Below, in pieces: positions 24,044 through 33,509 of a stretch of 64,000 nucleotides of DNA. Location of the stretch: assembly GCA_046349635.1 (NCBI GenBank), contig JAXMBX010000018.1:1-64000 (forward strand). Direction: 5' to 3'. A program made the position numbers and the translations under genes. Below the pieces are notes generated by a model that worked only from the letters and a program-made list of their open reading frames with translations, was not told where the DNA came from and did not search any database. This DNA is from JAXMBX01 sp046349635. GTDB taxonomy: Bacteria > Planctomycetota > Planctomycetia > Planctomycetales > Planctomycetaceae. Position 1 is the stretch's first letter. Each line of letters begins with the position of its first letter.

Positions 24044-26311
24044 ATGACAGACTCAAAAACATTGAATGGCAAGAACTTAGCGCGTGACCTGGCGGCAGGA
24101 ATGGTCGTATTCCTCGTCGCTCTCCCTCTCTGTCTCGGTGTGGCGCTCGCCTCCCAGGCCCCTCTCTTCTCCGGGATCGTTTCCGGGATCATCGGGGGCA
24201 TCCTCGTCGGCGTTATCAGCCGCTCGCACACCAGCGTTTCCGGCCCCTCGGCCAGTTCCCCGGCGCTGGTCGCCGCGCAGATCGCCATGCTCGGCACGTT
24301 TGAATCCTTTCAGCTCGCCGTCGTCATCGCGGGACTGCTGCAGATTTTTCTCGGTGTTGTTCGCATCGGATTTCTCTCGGCTTTCGTCCCGTCCTGTGTC
24401 ATCAAGGGGCTGCTGGCCGCGATTGGCGTGATCCTCATTCTGAAGCAGATCCCCCACGTCCTGGGACATGATGCTGACCCCGAAGGGGATATGTCGTTCG
24501 ATCAGCCCGATCACCAGAATACTTTCTCCGAACTCGGGGCACTCCTCGGAGACTATCACTGGGGGGCAGCGGCCATTGGTCTGCTCTCCTTCCTGCTCCT
24601 GATTTTCTGGGACAAAATCCCGTCCGTGAAACGGGCAAAAATTCCCGCTCCTCTTGCGGTCGTCTTTCTGGGAATCGCGTTGAGCGAACTGCTCCGCCCG
24701 TGGGGGGCGAAGTGGTCTATTGGTCCCACGCATCTCGTTCAGGTTCCCGTCCCGACGCAGTTCTCGGAACTGCTCGACTACCTCCGCTGGCCGGACTTCA
24801 CGCAATGGCTGAATCCCCGCATTTACATGGGAGCCATGACCATTGCCGCCATTGCCTCGCTGGAAACCCTCCTGAACCTGGAAGCAGTCGACAAGATCGA
24901 CCCCGAACAGCGGATCTCTCCTCCCAACCGCGAACTGATCGCGCAGGGCATCGGCAACATGACCGCCGGCATGCTGGGGGGGATTCCTGTCACCTCCGTC
25001 ATCGTCCGCAGTTCGGTGAACATCGACGCCGGCGTCCACTCCAAGCTGGGGACCATCGTGCATGGTCTGCTCCTGTTGTTCTCTGTGATCTTTCTCCCCC
25101 GCTATCTGAACCTGATTCCCCTCTCCTGCCTGGCGGCCATTCTGCTGGCGACCGGCATCAAGCTGGCCAATCCCCTCCTGTTCCGCCAGATGTGGAACGA
25201 CGGCTGGAACCAGTTCCTTCCCTTCGCGGTCACGCTCGTCGCCATTGTCCTCACCGATCTCCTGATGGGAATTCTCATCGGGCTGGGGGTCAGCATCGCT
25301 TTCATCCTGCATAGCAGCTTCCGCCGTCCCCTCCGCCGCATCGTCGAAAAACACCTCGGTGGCGAAGTGCTGCATATCGAACTCGCGAACCAGGTGGGAT
25401 TCTTTCACCGTGCCGCCCTCGATGAAGCCCTCAATCAGATTCCACGCGGAGGGCACGTCCTCCTCGACGCCGGCAATACGGACTATATTGATCCCGACGT
25501 CCTCGGGCTGATCCGGGATTTCAAGGAACAGACCGCTCCTGCACGGGGAGTGGAGGTAAGCCTGAAAGGATTCCGCAAGAAATATCATCTCAAGGACCAC
25601 ATTCAATACGTCGACTATTCCACGCACGACTTGCAGTCGAAGCTGAGCCCCGCGCAAGTCCTTCAAATCCTGCGGGACGGGCACGAACGTTTCCGGGACG
25701 GAACACCTTTGACCCGCGACCTGGGACGGCAGGTGAAGGCCACCTCCTCGGGCCAGCATCCGCTCGCGGTCGTCCTGAGTTGTATCGATTCACGTACCCC
25801 TGCGGAATTGATTTTCGATCTGGGGGTGGGAGATATCTTCAGCGTCCGGGTCGCCGGCAACATCATCAGCCGCAAGATTCTGGGAAGTATCGAATACGCC
25901 TGCGCCGTCGCCGGGGCCAAACTGATCCTGGTCATGGGACATACCCGCTGCGGCGCAGTGACCGCCGCCTTCAATCTCGCCAGATCGAAAGGTTCGATCT
26001 TTCAACAGACCGGGTGCGAACACCTGGAATACGTCCTCAAGGATATCCAGCAGTCGATTCCGAAGGGGGGCATGCCGGATGAATCCCGACTTTCTCCCGA
26101 AGAACTGGAGGGGGAAGTGAATCTCGTCGCCCGGCGAAACGTCCTGAACACCGTAAAAGAAATGACGGCGAGCAGCGAAACCCTCGCGAAGCTGGTCCGC
26201 GAAGGGCGGATTGCCGTCGTGGGGGGACTGTACGACGTCGTGACCGGAGAGATCGAGTTCCTGGGAGAACAGGCGGAGTCCTTACTCAACGGGAATCCAG
26301 AGGCCACCTGA
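24044..26311 (+). CDS. SulP-family anion transporter fused to beta-carbonic anhydrase
   Basis: The 755-residue protein has three parts. Residues 1 to about 425 are the SulP/SLC26 membrane domain with about 11-12 helices (ARDLAAGMVVFLVALPLCLG, GGIPVTSVIVRSSVN). Residues about 430-525 form a STAS-like domain (VLLDAGNTDYIDPDVLGLI). The remainder is a beta-class carbonic anhydrase with zinc ligands in CIDSR (Cys580, Asp582) and GHTRCG (His633, Cys636). SulP-carbonic anhydrase fusions are predicted bicarbonate or anion transporters coupled to CO2/bicarbonate interconversion at the inner membrane. ATG 24044 is preferred over a TTG at 24029. The 3' end overlaps the convergent methyltransferase gene by 30 bases. 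Confidence 0.93.
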   Translation: MTDSKTLNGKNLARDLAAGMVVFLVALPLCLGVALASQAPLFSGIVSGIIGGILVGVISRSHTSVSGPSASSPALVAAQIAMLGTFESFQLAVVIAGLLQIFLGVVRIGFLSAFVPSCVIKGLLAAIGVILILKQIPHVLGHDADPEGDMSFDQPDHQNTFSELGALLGDYHWGAAAIGLLSFLLLIFWDKIPSVKRAKIPAPLAVVFLGIALSELLRPWGAKWSIGPTHLVQVPVPTQFSELLDYLRWPDFTQWLNPRIYMGAMTIAAIASLETLLNLEAVDKIDPEQRISPPNRELIAQGIGNMTAGMLGGIPVTSVIVRSSVNIDAGVHSKLGTIVHGLLLLFSVIFLPRYLNLIPLSCLAAILLATGIKLANPLLFRQMWNDGWNQFLPFAVTLVAIVLTDLLMGILIGLGVSIAFILHSSFRRPLRRIVEKHLGGEVLHIELANQVGFFHRAALDEALNQIPRGGHVLLDAGNTDYIDPDVLGLIRDFKEQTAPARGVEVSLKGFRKKYHLKDHIQYVDYSTHDLQSKLSPAQVLQILRDGHERFRDGTPLTRDLGRQVKATSSGQHPLAVVLSCIDSRTPAELIFDLGVGDIFSVRVAGNIISRKILGSIEYACAVAGAKLILVMGHTRCGAVTAAFNLARSKGSIFQQTGCEHLEYVLKDIQQSIPKGGMPDESRLSPEELEGEVNLVARRNVLNTVKEMTASSETLAKLVREGRIAVVGGLYDVVTGEIEFLGEQAESLLNGNPEAT

Positions 26312-27085
26312 TTTTTTGTCCTGTGCTGTCTCCGCCACACGGCGGGCTTTGAGGCGGACATAAGGGGGCGTCGCCAGACCACGGTGGTGATAATCCCCCG
26401 GCGGGGCCTGCGGATCTCCCCGATACGGTTCGCGGAGATCTTCCAGGACGAATCCACAGCGGCACAGCCCGCCGACAAGCTGATCCCAGCGATGGAGAAA
26501 TTCGACCGCGCCCGGTTCGCGATAGGAATCATCCGTCGGCGGGGGGAGCGGTCCCTGGTGGTAATACCCCGTGCCGAGGATGTACCGATCCTGCAGATCA
26601 CGCCCCACAATCTGCAGGCTCGTCGGCTGCTTGTGCTGGCTGATGTAAATCCCCCCCGGACGAAGTACCCGCGCCACTTCCTGGTACACGGCCCCAATGT
26701 CCGGAATATAACACGTGCTCACCGGCTGATGGACAATGTCGAACGACGCGTCCTTCAGATCGGGCATTTTGTCCATCGATGCTTCCATCACCCGCACCCC
26801 GACATTGCGCCGGGACGCTTCCCGGATGTCGAGCTTGAGCATCTCCGGGCTGAGATCGACGACGGTCACATGCGCCCCGGCGACCGCATACAGTATCGAT
26901 TGCCACCCCCCGCCCGAAGCCAGACACAGAACATCCATCCCCTTCACCGAAGCGGGCAGCCAGCCCCGGGTATCGAGCGTCTGCAACGGCTGGCGGCATT
27001 CTTCATCGCTGGCGGGACGCGCGAATCGGCTGGCAGATTCCGCGAGTCGGTTCCAGGCGGCCCGGTTTTGTGAATACAGCGACAC
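26282..27085 (-). CDS. SAM-dependent class I methyltransferase
   Basis: The 267-residue protein has the methyltransferase-11-type Rossmann core: motif I VLCLASGGGWQSILYAVAGA, acidic end of strand 2 VTVVDLSPEML, motif FDIVHQPVSTCYIPD and RVLRPGGIYISQHK. Motif I reads LASGGGWQS rather than the usual E/DxGxGxG, a variant seen in several planctomycete and cyanobacterial methyltransferases. N- and C-terminal additions (about 55 and 90 residues) are not assigned; the substrate is unknown. The gene ends inside the last codons of the SulP fusion gene on the other strand. It follows the alpha-helical protein gene by 25 bases. Confidence 0.87.
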   Translation of the reverse strand: MSLYSQNRAAWNRLAESASRFARPASDEECRQPLQTLDTRGWLPASVKGMDVLCLASGGGWQSILYAVAGAHVTVVDLSPEMLKLDIREASRRNVGVRVMEASMDKMPDLKDASFDIVHQPVSTCYIPDIGAVYQEVARVLRPGGIYISQHKQPTSLQIVGRDLQDRYILGTGYYHQGPLPPPTDDSYREPGAVEFLHRWDQLVGGLCRCGFVLEDLREPYRGDPQAPPGDYHHRGLATPPYVRLKARRVAETAQDKKSGGLWIPVE

Positions 27086-27110
27086 GATGGCTCTCCCGCG
27101 GATGATCGTA

Positions 27111-28250
27111 TCAGGATTTCATCAGCAGTGAGGTCGCATAACCCACCAGATCCTGACGACTCAGCGCCAGTTTCTGCAACAGATCCGGGCGGTTGGCCTG
27201 CAGACACAGATCCCCAAGTGAGAAACCGATCTGCTCCTGGACATGCGCCAGATGCTCAATCGCAATTTCCGCAGCTTTGGGATATTCCTGCAGACGCATC
27301 AGCAGTTCCACTAACCCCAACGCCGAGAGTTGCCGCTCGATGTCCTGCGTTTGTCCCTGCACATTTTCCTCGAAGTAACGAATCGCTTCTTCGCGACGGT
27401 CGCCGATCAAGGCCGAGAAGTAATGAATGTGCGCGGGATAATAGGCCTCGAACGGTGGATCTCCCGCATATTGATACTGCGGCGCCAGGCGCGAGCCGTA
27501 TTCCGCCAGTTGGCGGGCCAGCGGAAGTTCCGGATCGGCGGGAGTCAGCGAGCGCGCGAACCGCACGATCGCATGCAGGTGCGAGACATCAATGTGGTAA
27601 TTGTCATCCGCGAATAATTCCGGATTCCCCTGCAGCACTTCCACCAGGGAGAGTTGGGAGTCTGGCTTATGAGTGGTGCGGCGTTCCACATCCATCGCAA
27701 CCGACTCCCGCAAGTCACCATAGATCTGCCGAACCATCAAAGCGGCACAGGCCTGCCGTTGCTCAGGGGCCAGCTGTCGCAGTTGCTGATCGAGGGCCGT
27801 CACCGAGTTGCAGGTTCCATGATGCTTGAGGAGAAACGCCAGCCCCTTCGCCGGGGCCACTCCCTGATACAACGCAATGTCGACGATTTCATCGGGGGGA
27901 GGCTGCTCCTCGTCGAGGGCTTCAATCGCCTGAATCACCGGCTGCGGGTCCCGGATCGTCCGGAAATACAGCCACGCCTGCCCGATTTGTTTTTCCTCCA
28001 GCAGAAGTTCCCCGACTTCCCGCGCCGCCGCGATGTAAGCCTGCTCGAATTCCACTTTCTTGGAGTCCGGGACATCCTCAAATGACGTCGGGTGCGCCAA
28101 CGGCAGACCCCAGGCCTGTTTCTTCTGCAGCAGCAACGCATCGAACAACTGGTGGTAGTTGTGGTTGGCGCGCAACAGGTCGATCAACTTGGCGATGACC
28201 TTCTCGGGAGAGTCACCCGCCTGGTCCAGCGTGGCAAAGTCGTCAGTCAT
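27111..28250 (-). CDS. Helical protein of unknown function (TPR-like)
   Basis: The 379-residue product is acidic, has no signal peptide and is predicted almost wholly helical. It begins with an N-terminal helix bundle (VIAKLIDLLRANHNYHQLFD), and the rest recalls TPR/SEL1-type helical pairs (GELLLEEKQIGQAWLYFRTI, LSALGLVELLMRLQEYPKAA). No catalytic motif is present. I do not recognise the family; similar genes seem confined to planctomycetes. It is upstream of and close to the methyltransferase gene (25 bases), so the two may form an operon, and it diverges from the exonuclease gene. Confidence 0.7.
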   Translation of the reverse strand: MTDDFATLDQAGDSPEKVIAKLIDLLRANHNYHQLFDALLLQKKQAWGLPLAHPTSFEDVPDSKKVEFEQAYIAAAREVGELLLEEKQIGQAWLYFRTIRDPQPVIQAIEALDEEQPPPDEIVDIALYQGVAPAKGLAFLLKHHGTCNSVTALDQQLRQLAPEQRQACAALMVRQIYGDLRESVAMDVERRTTHKPDSQLSLVEVLQGNPELFADDNYHIDVSHLHAIVRFARSLTPADPELPLARQLAEYGSRLAPQYQYAGDPPFEAYYPAHIHYFSALIGDRREEAIRYFEENVQGQTQDIERQLSALGLVELLMRLQEYPKAAEIAIEHLAHVQEQIGFSLGDLCLQANRPDLLQKLALSRQDLVGYATSLLMKS

Positions 28251-28460
28251 GGGTGGTTTTCAAAACAGTTGGGAAGGAGGCCGGGCAGGGAAGACACGAC
28301 AAGACGTACATTACAGGGTAGAGGAGGCCGGGAGAGAGAACAAGGCCCACCGCGCCCCTGGAATTCCCACCCCGAACCTCTAATCGCGGGCCACTGTCCT
28401 ACGTTATCCTTCAGAGATCAATAACATCACGCAGAGCAACGAATATCAAAGGAATCACAC

Positions 28461-28979
28461 ATGGCTTACGTAATGGTGGATGTCGAATCGGACGGCCCCA
28501 TTCCGGGGGATTACTCAATGATCTGCTTCGGAGCGATTCTTGTCGAACCTGAGCTGAAGCGGACCTTTTACGGACGGCTCAAACCGATCTCCGACAAATT
28601 CATTCCCGATGCCCTCGCTGTCAGCGGGTTCTCCCGCGATGACACCCTGGCATTCGATGATCCGAAACTGGTGATGGAGCAATTCCGCGACTGGGTCACC
28701 GCCAACTGCCAAGGTCGGGCGATGTTTGTCTCGGACAACAACGGCTTCGACTGGCAGTTTATCAACTGGTACTTCCACCACTTCACGGGCGCGAATCCGT
28801 TCGGATTCAGCTCCACGAACCTCGGCTCCCTGTACAAGGGCCTGATGAAAGACACCTTCGTTAACTTCAAGCATCTCCGCAAGACCCGCCACACGCATCA
28901 CCCCGTGGATGATGCACGAGGCAATGCGGAAGCACTCCTGCAGATGAAAGAAGTGGGACTGAAGATCAGCTTCGCCTAA
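28461..28979 (+). CDS. DEDDh-family 3'-5' exonuclease
   Basis: The 172-residue protein is a single RNase T/DnaQ-like domain. ExoI holds the first acidic pair (VDVESDGP), ExoII the aspartate in SDNNGFDW, and ExoIII the HxxxD of HHPVDDARGNAEAL, so all DEDDh residues are present. Length is that of stand-alone exonucleases such as oligoribonuclease or RNase T relatives. It likely trims single-stranded RNA or DNA 3' ends; the choice cannot be made here. AAAGGA lies before the ATG. The gene is flanked by opposite-strand genes on both sides and so is probably monocistronic. Confidence 0.88.
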   Translation: MAYVMVDVESDGPIPGDYSMICFGAILVEPELKRTFYGRLKPISDKFIPDALAVSGFSRDDTLAFDDPKLVMEQFRDWVTANCQGRAMFVSDNNGFDWQFINWYFHHFTGANPFGFSSTNLGSLYKGLMKDTFVNFKHLRKTRHTHHPVDDARGNAEALLQMKEVGLKISFA

Positions 28980-29003
28980 CCATCCGACAGGATCGCACGC
29001 TGA

Positions 29004-30854
29004 CTATTCCACCAGCATCAGGGGAATCAATTCTCCGTCGAGTGCAAAACGCCCCGTCACCGTTTCGTAACGGGTCTGGTGTCCCAGACAAGCCCGCGGC
29101 TCGAACGTCCGGACCAGGCTGCGATACACATAGAAGTGATGGTCCTTCCCCAGTTGCAGCCGATGGCCGCTGGCGATGTCGGGCTTGAGCACCTTCAGAT
29201 TCTCGGTGACCGTCAAGGCCCGCCATTGTGCGGGTGTCTCGGACCGTGCAGGCTCCCAGTCCAGCATCAGCGGGAGATAGATCCCCTGCCCCTGTCCGCT
29301 TTGACGCAGCACGATCGCATCCTCCTTGACCAGGAGTTGCGCGGGAGTGCTGTCCCGTTTGTGTTGCGGAATCCCCAAAGGAAAGACCCGGACTTTGGAA
29401 TGGGCCAGCTTCATCTGCAGTTCGCGCGTCGTCCGTTGTTCTTCAACGGGAAATTTCCCAGCCAACGGTAGCCGGACTTCATACTCAATTTTTCCCGGTG
29501 GCAGATCGGCCACCGCTTCCGCGATCAGCACATAATTCGCCTGCCGCGGGAAGACAATCTGCCGTTCGACCCGTCCGCCATTCTTCAACTTGCACTGCAG
29601 CTCGACGTAATCGGCGTCCTTGTCCGACTGCCAGCACAGACAGAACCACGTCCCCTCGATCGGAATGACTTTCCCGTCCAGGCGCAACTGGCTCGTCCAG
29701 GGGCCCTGCAACAGGGTTTCCCCAGCGATTTGGAATTCCACAAACGGGCGCTCCCCGTCGTGTTCGATGACCACAAGATTCGTGGGGAGAATCCCCTGCG
29801 AGCGGAGCGCGGCGACGTTCGTCTCGTCCGACTGGAAGGAATGAATTTCCTGCGGGCTCGGCACACTCGGGGCAATCGAGATCCGCGATCCCTTGTTCTT
29901 GCGGCGAGGATTCAGCGGAACGAATTCCGGAAGCAAAAGGTCCGCGGTGGATTCATCGCAACAGCGGAGTGCCCGTTCCAGGAACTGCCGCGGATTCGCC
30001 AATGTTCGCGGAGCGGGAGCCAGGCTTCCATCTTCACGGCAGAACACCAGCGCGCGATGGATGAGCTTGCGCAACCGCGACGCATGTCTGGCGTCCAGCG
30101 GAGAATCGGATTCTCCCCGCCCAACCGCGCGAATGAAGGGGGCCAGGTACCGGGGAAGATCGGACAGAATGGCGGCAGAAGGTGTCCCCTCATCATCGCA
30201 CGCTTCGGACAAAAGCTTGCGCAGCCGCGTCGCGGCCGCCTTGCGGAGTTCATCCCCTCCCTGAACCTCTTGGAACATGCTCCCGCAGCGCCAATCCAGT
30301 TCTGCTGAGATCAGCGCTTCCAGCGCAAGGTTGGTAGAGGGTTTCGTTTTGGGGGGTTCAAACGTCTGCAGCAGCAGTTTTTTCCAGAGCGCCCCCCAGG
30401 CTTCGTTCGAGAGTTCGGACCTGAGAAGCGGTTCGAGATCCAGCCACAGCAGCCGTTCCTGCCAGGAAAGAGGATGGCAATTCTGCTGTTCGACCCACGC
30501 GGTGACCGCCTCCGAGACCGCTTTCCCCGCGCGGGACTTGCCGCCAGAGCGGGCAGGCTTTTGGGAAGAACTCCCGAGCAGACTGGCCGGAATCTGGTCG
30601 AGTAATTTCCGCAGCGGAGCGGAGATCTCCTCGGACGTGCAGGACCAGAAGCATCCCAGTTCCTCCCGGATCGGGGTGGCCGTCGGGAGAGGCTGCTCGG
30701 CCTTTGACTCGGAGGGAGCCAGCAAACTCCGGAGTGCAGCGAGATCCCCCGCTTTGGACGCCTGCTTGAGAGGCGTGGGGGCAGATCGCTTCCAGGGAAT
30801 GGAGGCGAAAAAGTCCGAAAGGGAAAGTTCGGCAAACTGAGACAAATCCGGCAT
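29004..30854 (-). CDS. Large protein of unknown function, planctomycete type
   Basis: The product is 616 residues from ATG 30854 (MPDLSQFAELSLSDFF); a longer frame from 30896 is possible. It has no signal peptide or membrane segment. The N-terminal two thirds are helical with Leu/Arg-rich segments (LSWQERLLWLDLEPLLRSEL, ASRLRKLIHRALVFCREDGS). The C-terminal third is beta-rich with Trp-containing strands (GEWFC-like turns, LLQGPWTSQLRLDGK). A Ser/Lys-rich linker is near residues 100-115. No known catalytic motif was recognised. It ends 25 bases from the convergent exonuclease stop and diverges from flhA across 430 bases. Confidence 0.65.
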   Translation of the reverse strand: MPDLSQFAELSLSDFFASIPWKRSAPTPLKQASKAGDLAALRSLLAPSESKAEQPLPTATPIREELGCFWSCTSEEISAPLRKLLDQIPASLLGSSSQKPARSGGKSRAGKAVSEAVTAWVEQQNCHPLSWQERLLWLDLEPLLRSELSNEAWGALWKKLLLQTFEPPKTKPSTNLALEALISAELDWRCGSMFQEVQGGDELRKAAATRLRKLLSEACDDEGTPSAAILSDLPRYLAPFIRAVGRGESDSPLDARHASRLRKLIHRALVFCREDGSLAPAPRTLANPRQFLERALRCCDESTADLLLPEFVPLNPRRKNKGSRISIAPSVPSPQEIHSFQSDETNVAALRSQGILPTNLVVIEHDGERPFVEFQIAGETLLQGPWTSQLRLDGKVIPIEGTWFCLCWQSDKDADYVELQCKLKNGGRVERQIVFPRQANYVLIAEAVADLPPGKIEYEVRLPLAGKFPVEEQRTTRELQMKLAHSKVRVFPLGIPQHKRDSTPAQLLVKEDAIVLRQSGQGQGIYLPLMLDWEPARSETPAQWRALTVTENLKVLKPDIASGHRLQLGKDHHFYVYRSLVRTFEPRACLGHQTRYETVTGRFALDGELIPLMLVE

Positions 30855-30896
30855 ATTGATAGTGGTGTTTCTCAAGAGATTGATGCTGCGCGACAT

Positions 30897-31326
30897 CCGT
30901 CTATTGTGCCCACTCCGGCTCGAATTCTAAACCATTCGCGGGTTGATTCTGGAAGCACGGTGAGCAAGAGGATTACAAATCCAATCCTCATTCAACGGCG
31001 ACTTTCGCACGTCGGATGGGTCTTCCCACCCGGCCAAGCAAATTGACGTAAGATACACCAAGACAGGGACTTTTCAATCGTCGGCAGCCCCTCTCGGACG
31101 AGGACCACCGGGAATTCCCGACCCTTCCCGAGAAAGGAACTGATCTGGACAGTATTTCGGGAAGCCGATAAACAGCGTCTTCACATTTCTGAAACCGTGC
31201 GTGAACGTTGAAGGCCGAAAGGAAGCAGGGATTTTTTCTTGCTTTCACTGAGACTTTGCGTGAGCGTCCGGGTCTCTCTCGTCAATACCCATCATTTCCA
31301 GCAATTCCCGTTTAGCGGAGGCACGG
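30897..31326 (+). promoter_or_regulatory. Regulatory region upstream of flhA
   Basis: Three weak signals are present on the plus strand: a perfect sigma-28-type -10 box GCCGATAA at 31164-31171 without a matching -35; a sigma-54-like GG-N10-GC pair with TTGCTTT (GG at 31229-31230, GC at 31241-31242) 85 bases before flhA; and TTGACG at 31043 without a -10. None is decisive. GGAGG just upstream of ATG 31327 is the ribosome-binding site. No gene was recognised. Confidence 0.35.
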
Positions 31327-33450
31327 ATGCCCCCAGCGCAGACCGCCATTGCGCCCGGATTTTTCGCCCGTAACCAGGCGTTGATCTTCCCGGTCCTGAT
31401 TGTGATGTCAGTCCTGGTGATCATTGCGCCGTTGCCGGCGTTCGTGCTGGACTTGTTGCTCTCGGCGAACATCACGATTTCCGTCCTGGTGCTCCTGACG
31501 ACGATTTACATCCGCAAACCGCTCGAGTTCAGCGCATTTCCGGCCATTCTCCTCGGAACCACGCTGGCTCGCCTCGTCTTGAACGTCGCTTCGACCCGCC
31601 TGATCCTCACTCGTGGTGCCGCCGATGGAACGGCGGCGGCGGGTGAGGTGATTGAAGCCTTCGGAAACTTTGTCGCCGGGGGCCAGGTTGTCATCGGCAT
31701 CATCATCTTCGTCATCCTCGTGGTCATCCAGTTCATGGTCATCACCAAGGGTGCGACACGCATCAGCGAAGTCGCCGCCCGGTTCGCCTTGGACGGCATG
31801 CCCGGTAAACAGATGGCCATCGACGCCGATCTGAACGCCGGCCTGATCAACGCCGAACAGGCCCGCCAACGCCGTGAAGATGTGACGCAACAAGCAGACT
31901 TCTACGGGTCGATGGACGGTGCCAGTAAATTCGTCCGGGGCGATGCCATCGCCGGTATCGTCATTACGTTCATCAACATCCTGGGTGGCATCTACATCGG
32001 GATGGTGCAGAATGGAATGGAACTGTCCCAGGCCACCGAAGTCTTCACCAAGCTCACAATTGGAGACGGACTAGTCTCGCAGGTTCCTGCATTCCTGATT
32101 TCGCTCGCTTCCGGTTTGATTTCGACCCGCAGTTCGGTGGAAAGTAATCTGCCGCGCGACGTCGTTTCCCAAATGTTCTCATACCCCGAGGCGCTGGGGG
32201 TTTCGTCTTGCTTCCTGCTCGGTCTGTCTGTGACCGGCCTCCCCCCCCTGCCCCTGCTCGGCCTGAGCGCCATGTGCGGCTCCCTGGCCTGGAGTACCTG
32301 GCGGTCCAAGAAACAACGGGCACAGGCAGCGATTGTCCAACAACACCAGGCCAAGGAAGAAAAACCGGCTCCCAAGCCCGAGGACAACCTGGTCGTCGAT
32401 CCCATGGAGCTGGAACTGGGCTTCGGACTGATCCGGCTGGCAGATCCCTCCTCGGGGGGCGACCTGCTCGAACGGGTCACCCGCGTGCGACACCGCATTG
32501 CCCAGGATCTCGGCATGATCCTCCCCAAGGTCCGCATCCGCGACAATATTCGCCTCGAACAACGGCAGTACCAGATCAAGATTCAGGATGTCCCGGTGGC
32601 CTGGGGAGAAATCCACGCCGATGGCCTGCTCGCCATCGACACCGGGATGACAACGGGACAACTGGCTGGGATCGCGACGAAGGAGCCGGCCTTCGGGCGG
32701 GCGGCCTACTGGATTGAAGCGTCGCAGAAGGAGCGGGCCGAACTGATGGGTTACAGCGTCGTGGAACCCTCCGCCGTGATCGTGACTCATCTGACCGAAA
32801 TTGTGAAACAGCACAGCGACGAATTGCTCTCGCGTCAGCAGGTGCATCAATTGCTCGACAACCTGAAGCAGCGCTCGCCGAAGGTGGTGGAAGAATTGAT
32901 TCCCGACATGATGCGCGTCCCGCAGGTCCACCAGGTCTTGAGCAACCTGCTCCGGGAACGGGTTCCCATCCGGAACCTGGAATCGATTCTCGAAACACTC
33001 AGCGATTACGCCGATCGGACGAAGGACCTGGGCATCCTGACGGAATACGTGCGGCATGCGTTGAGCCGCACCATCTGCCAGCAGTATCGGGATCGGAACC
33101 GGGTGCTGCACGTGGTCACGCTGGATCCCGCCTTGGAAGATCTGCTCTCGGCAGGAATGGATTACACGGAACGGGGACTGGTCATCAAATTGTCGCCGCA
33201 GGTCTCGGAAGCGGTCACGCGGAACCTCGCGGAGCAACTGGAGACGCTGACCCTGGCGGGGCATCCGCCGGTGGTCGTCTGCAGTCCGCAGATCCGGGCC
33301 GGTCTGCGGCAACTGGTCGCCTCGACTCTCCCCACCCTCACGGTCTTGAGCCTGAATGAAGTGACGCGCGACACGGACGTGGAAGCGATGGCGCAAGTAT
33401 CGATGGAAGGCGTCAAGGGCATGGCATTGGCAGCAGCGGCTCGAAACTAA
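31327..33450 (+). CDS. flhA: Flagellar type III export protein FlhA
   Basis: FlhA is the core inner-membrane component of the flagellar export gate. The 707-residue protein has about eight N-terminal membrane helices (residues 15-320: LIFPVLIVMSVLVIIAPLPA onward), the conserved cytoplasmic loop between helices 4 and 5 (SEVAARFALDGMPGKQMAID, the FHIPEP signature), and a large cytoplasmic domain (about 345-700) that docks export substrates and chaperones (PVAWGEIHADGLLAIDTG). Length is usual. A GGAGG ribosome site precedes the ATG. It leads the flhA-flhF-flhG-X-fliA block; flhB, normally next to flhA, is not in the window. Confidence 0.97.
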   Translation: MPPAQTAIAPGFFARNQALIFPVLIVMSVLVIIAPLPAFVLDLLLSANITISVLVLLTTIYIRKPLEFSAFPAILLGTTLARLVLNVASTRLILTRGAADGTAAAGEVIEAFGNFVAGGQVVIGIIIFVILVVIQFMVITKGATRISEVAARFALDGMPGKQMAIDADLNAGLINAEQARQRREDVTQQADFYGSMDGASKFVRGDAIAGIVITFINILGGIYIGMVQNGMELSQATEVFTKLTIGDGLVSQVPAFLISLASGLISTRSSVESNLPRDVVSQMFSYPEALGVSSCFLLGLSVTGLPPLPLLGLSAMCGSLAWSTWRSKKQRAQAAIVQQHQAKEEKPAPKPEDNLVVDPMELELGFGLIRLADPSSGGDLLERVTRVRHRIAQDLGMILPKVRIRDNIRLEQRQYQIKIQDVPVAWGEIHADGLLAIDTGMTTGQLAGIATKEPAFGRAAYWIEASQKERAELMGYSVVEPSAVIVTHLTEIVKQHSDELLSRQQVHQLLDNLKQRSPKVVEELIPDMMRVPQVHQVLSNLLRERVPIRNLESILETLSDYADRTKDLGILTEYVRHALSRTICQQYRDRNRVLHVVTLDPALEDLLSAGMDYTERGLVIKLSPQVSEAVTRNLAEQLETLTLAGHPPVVVCSPQIRAGLRQLVASTLPTLTVLSLNEVTRDTDVEAMAQVSMEGVKGMALAAAARN

Positions 33451-33509
33451 GCAACTAAACACACCTCTTCAGTCTCTCACCGGATCGATTTTTCGCAGGG
33501 AACTCAATC

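Noticed and set aside
24077..25759. 560-codon minus-strand frame under the SulP fusion gene
   Set aside because: Charged, low-complexity translation typical of an antisense shadow.
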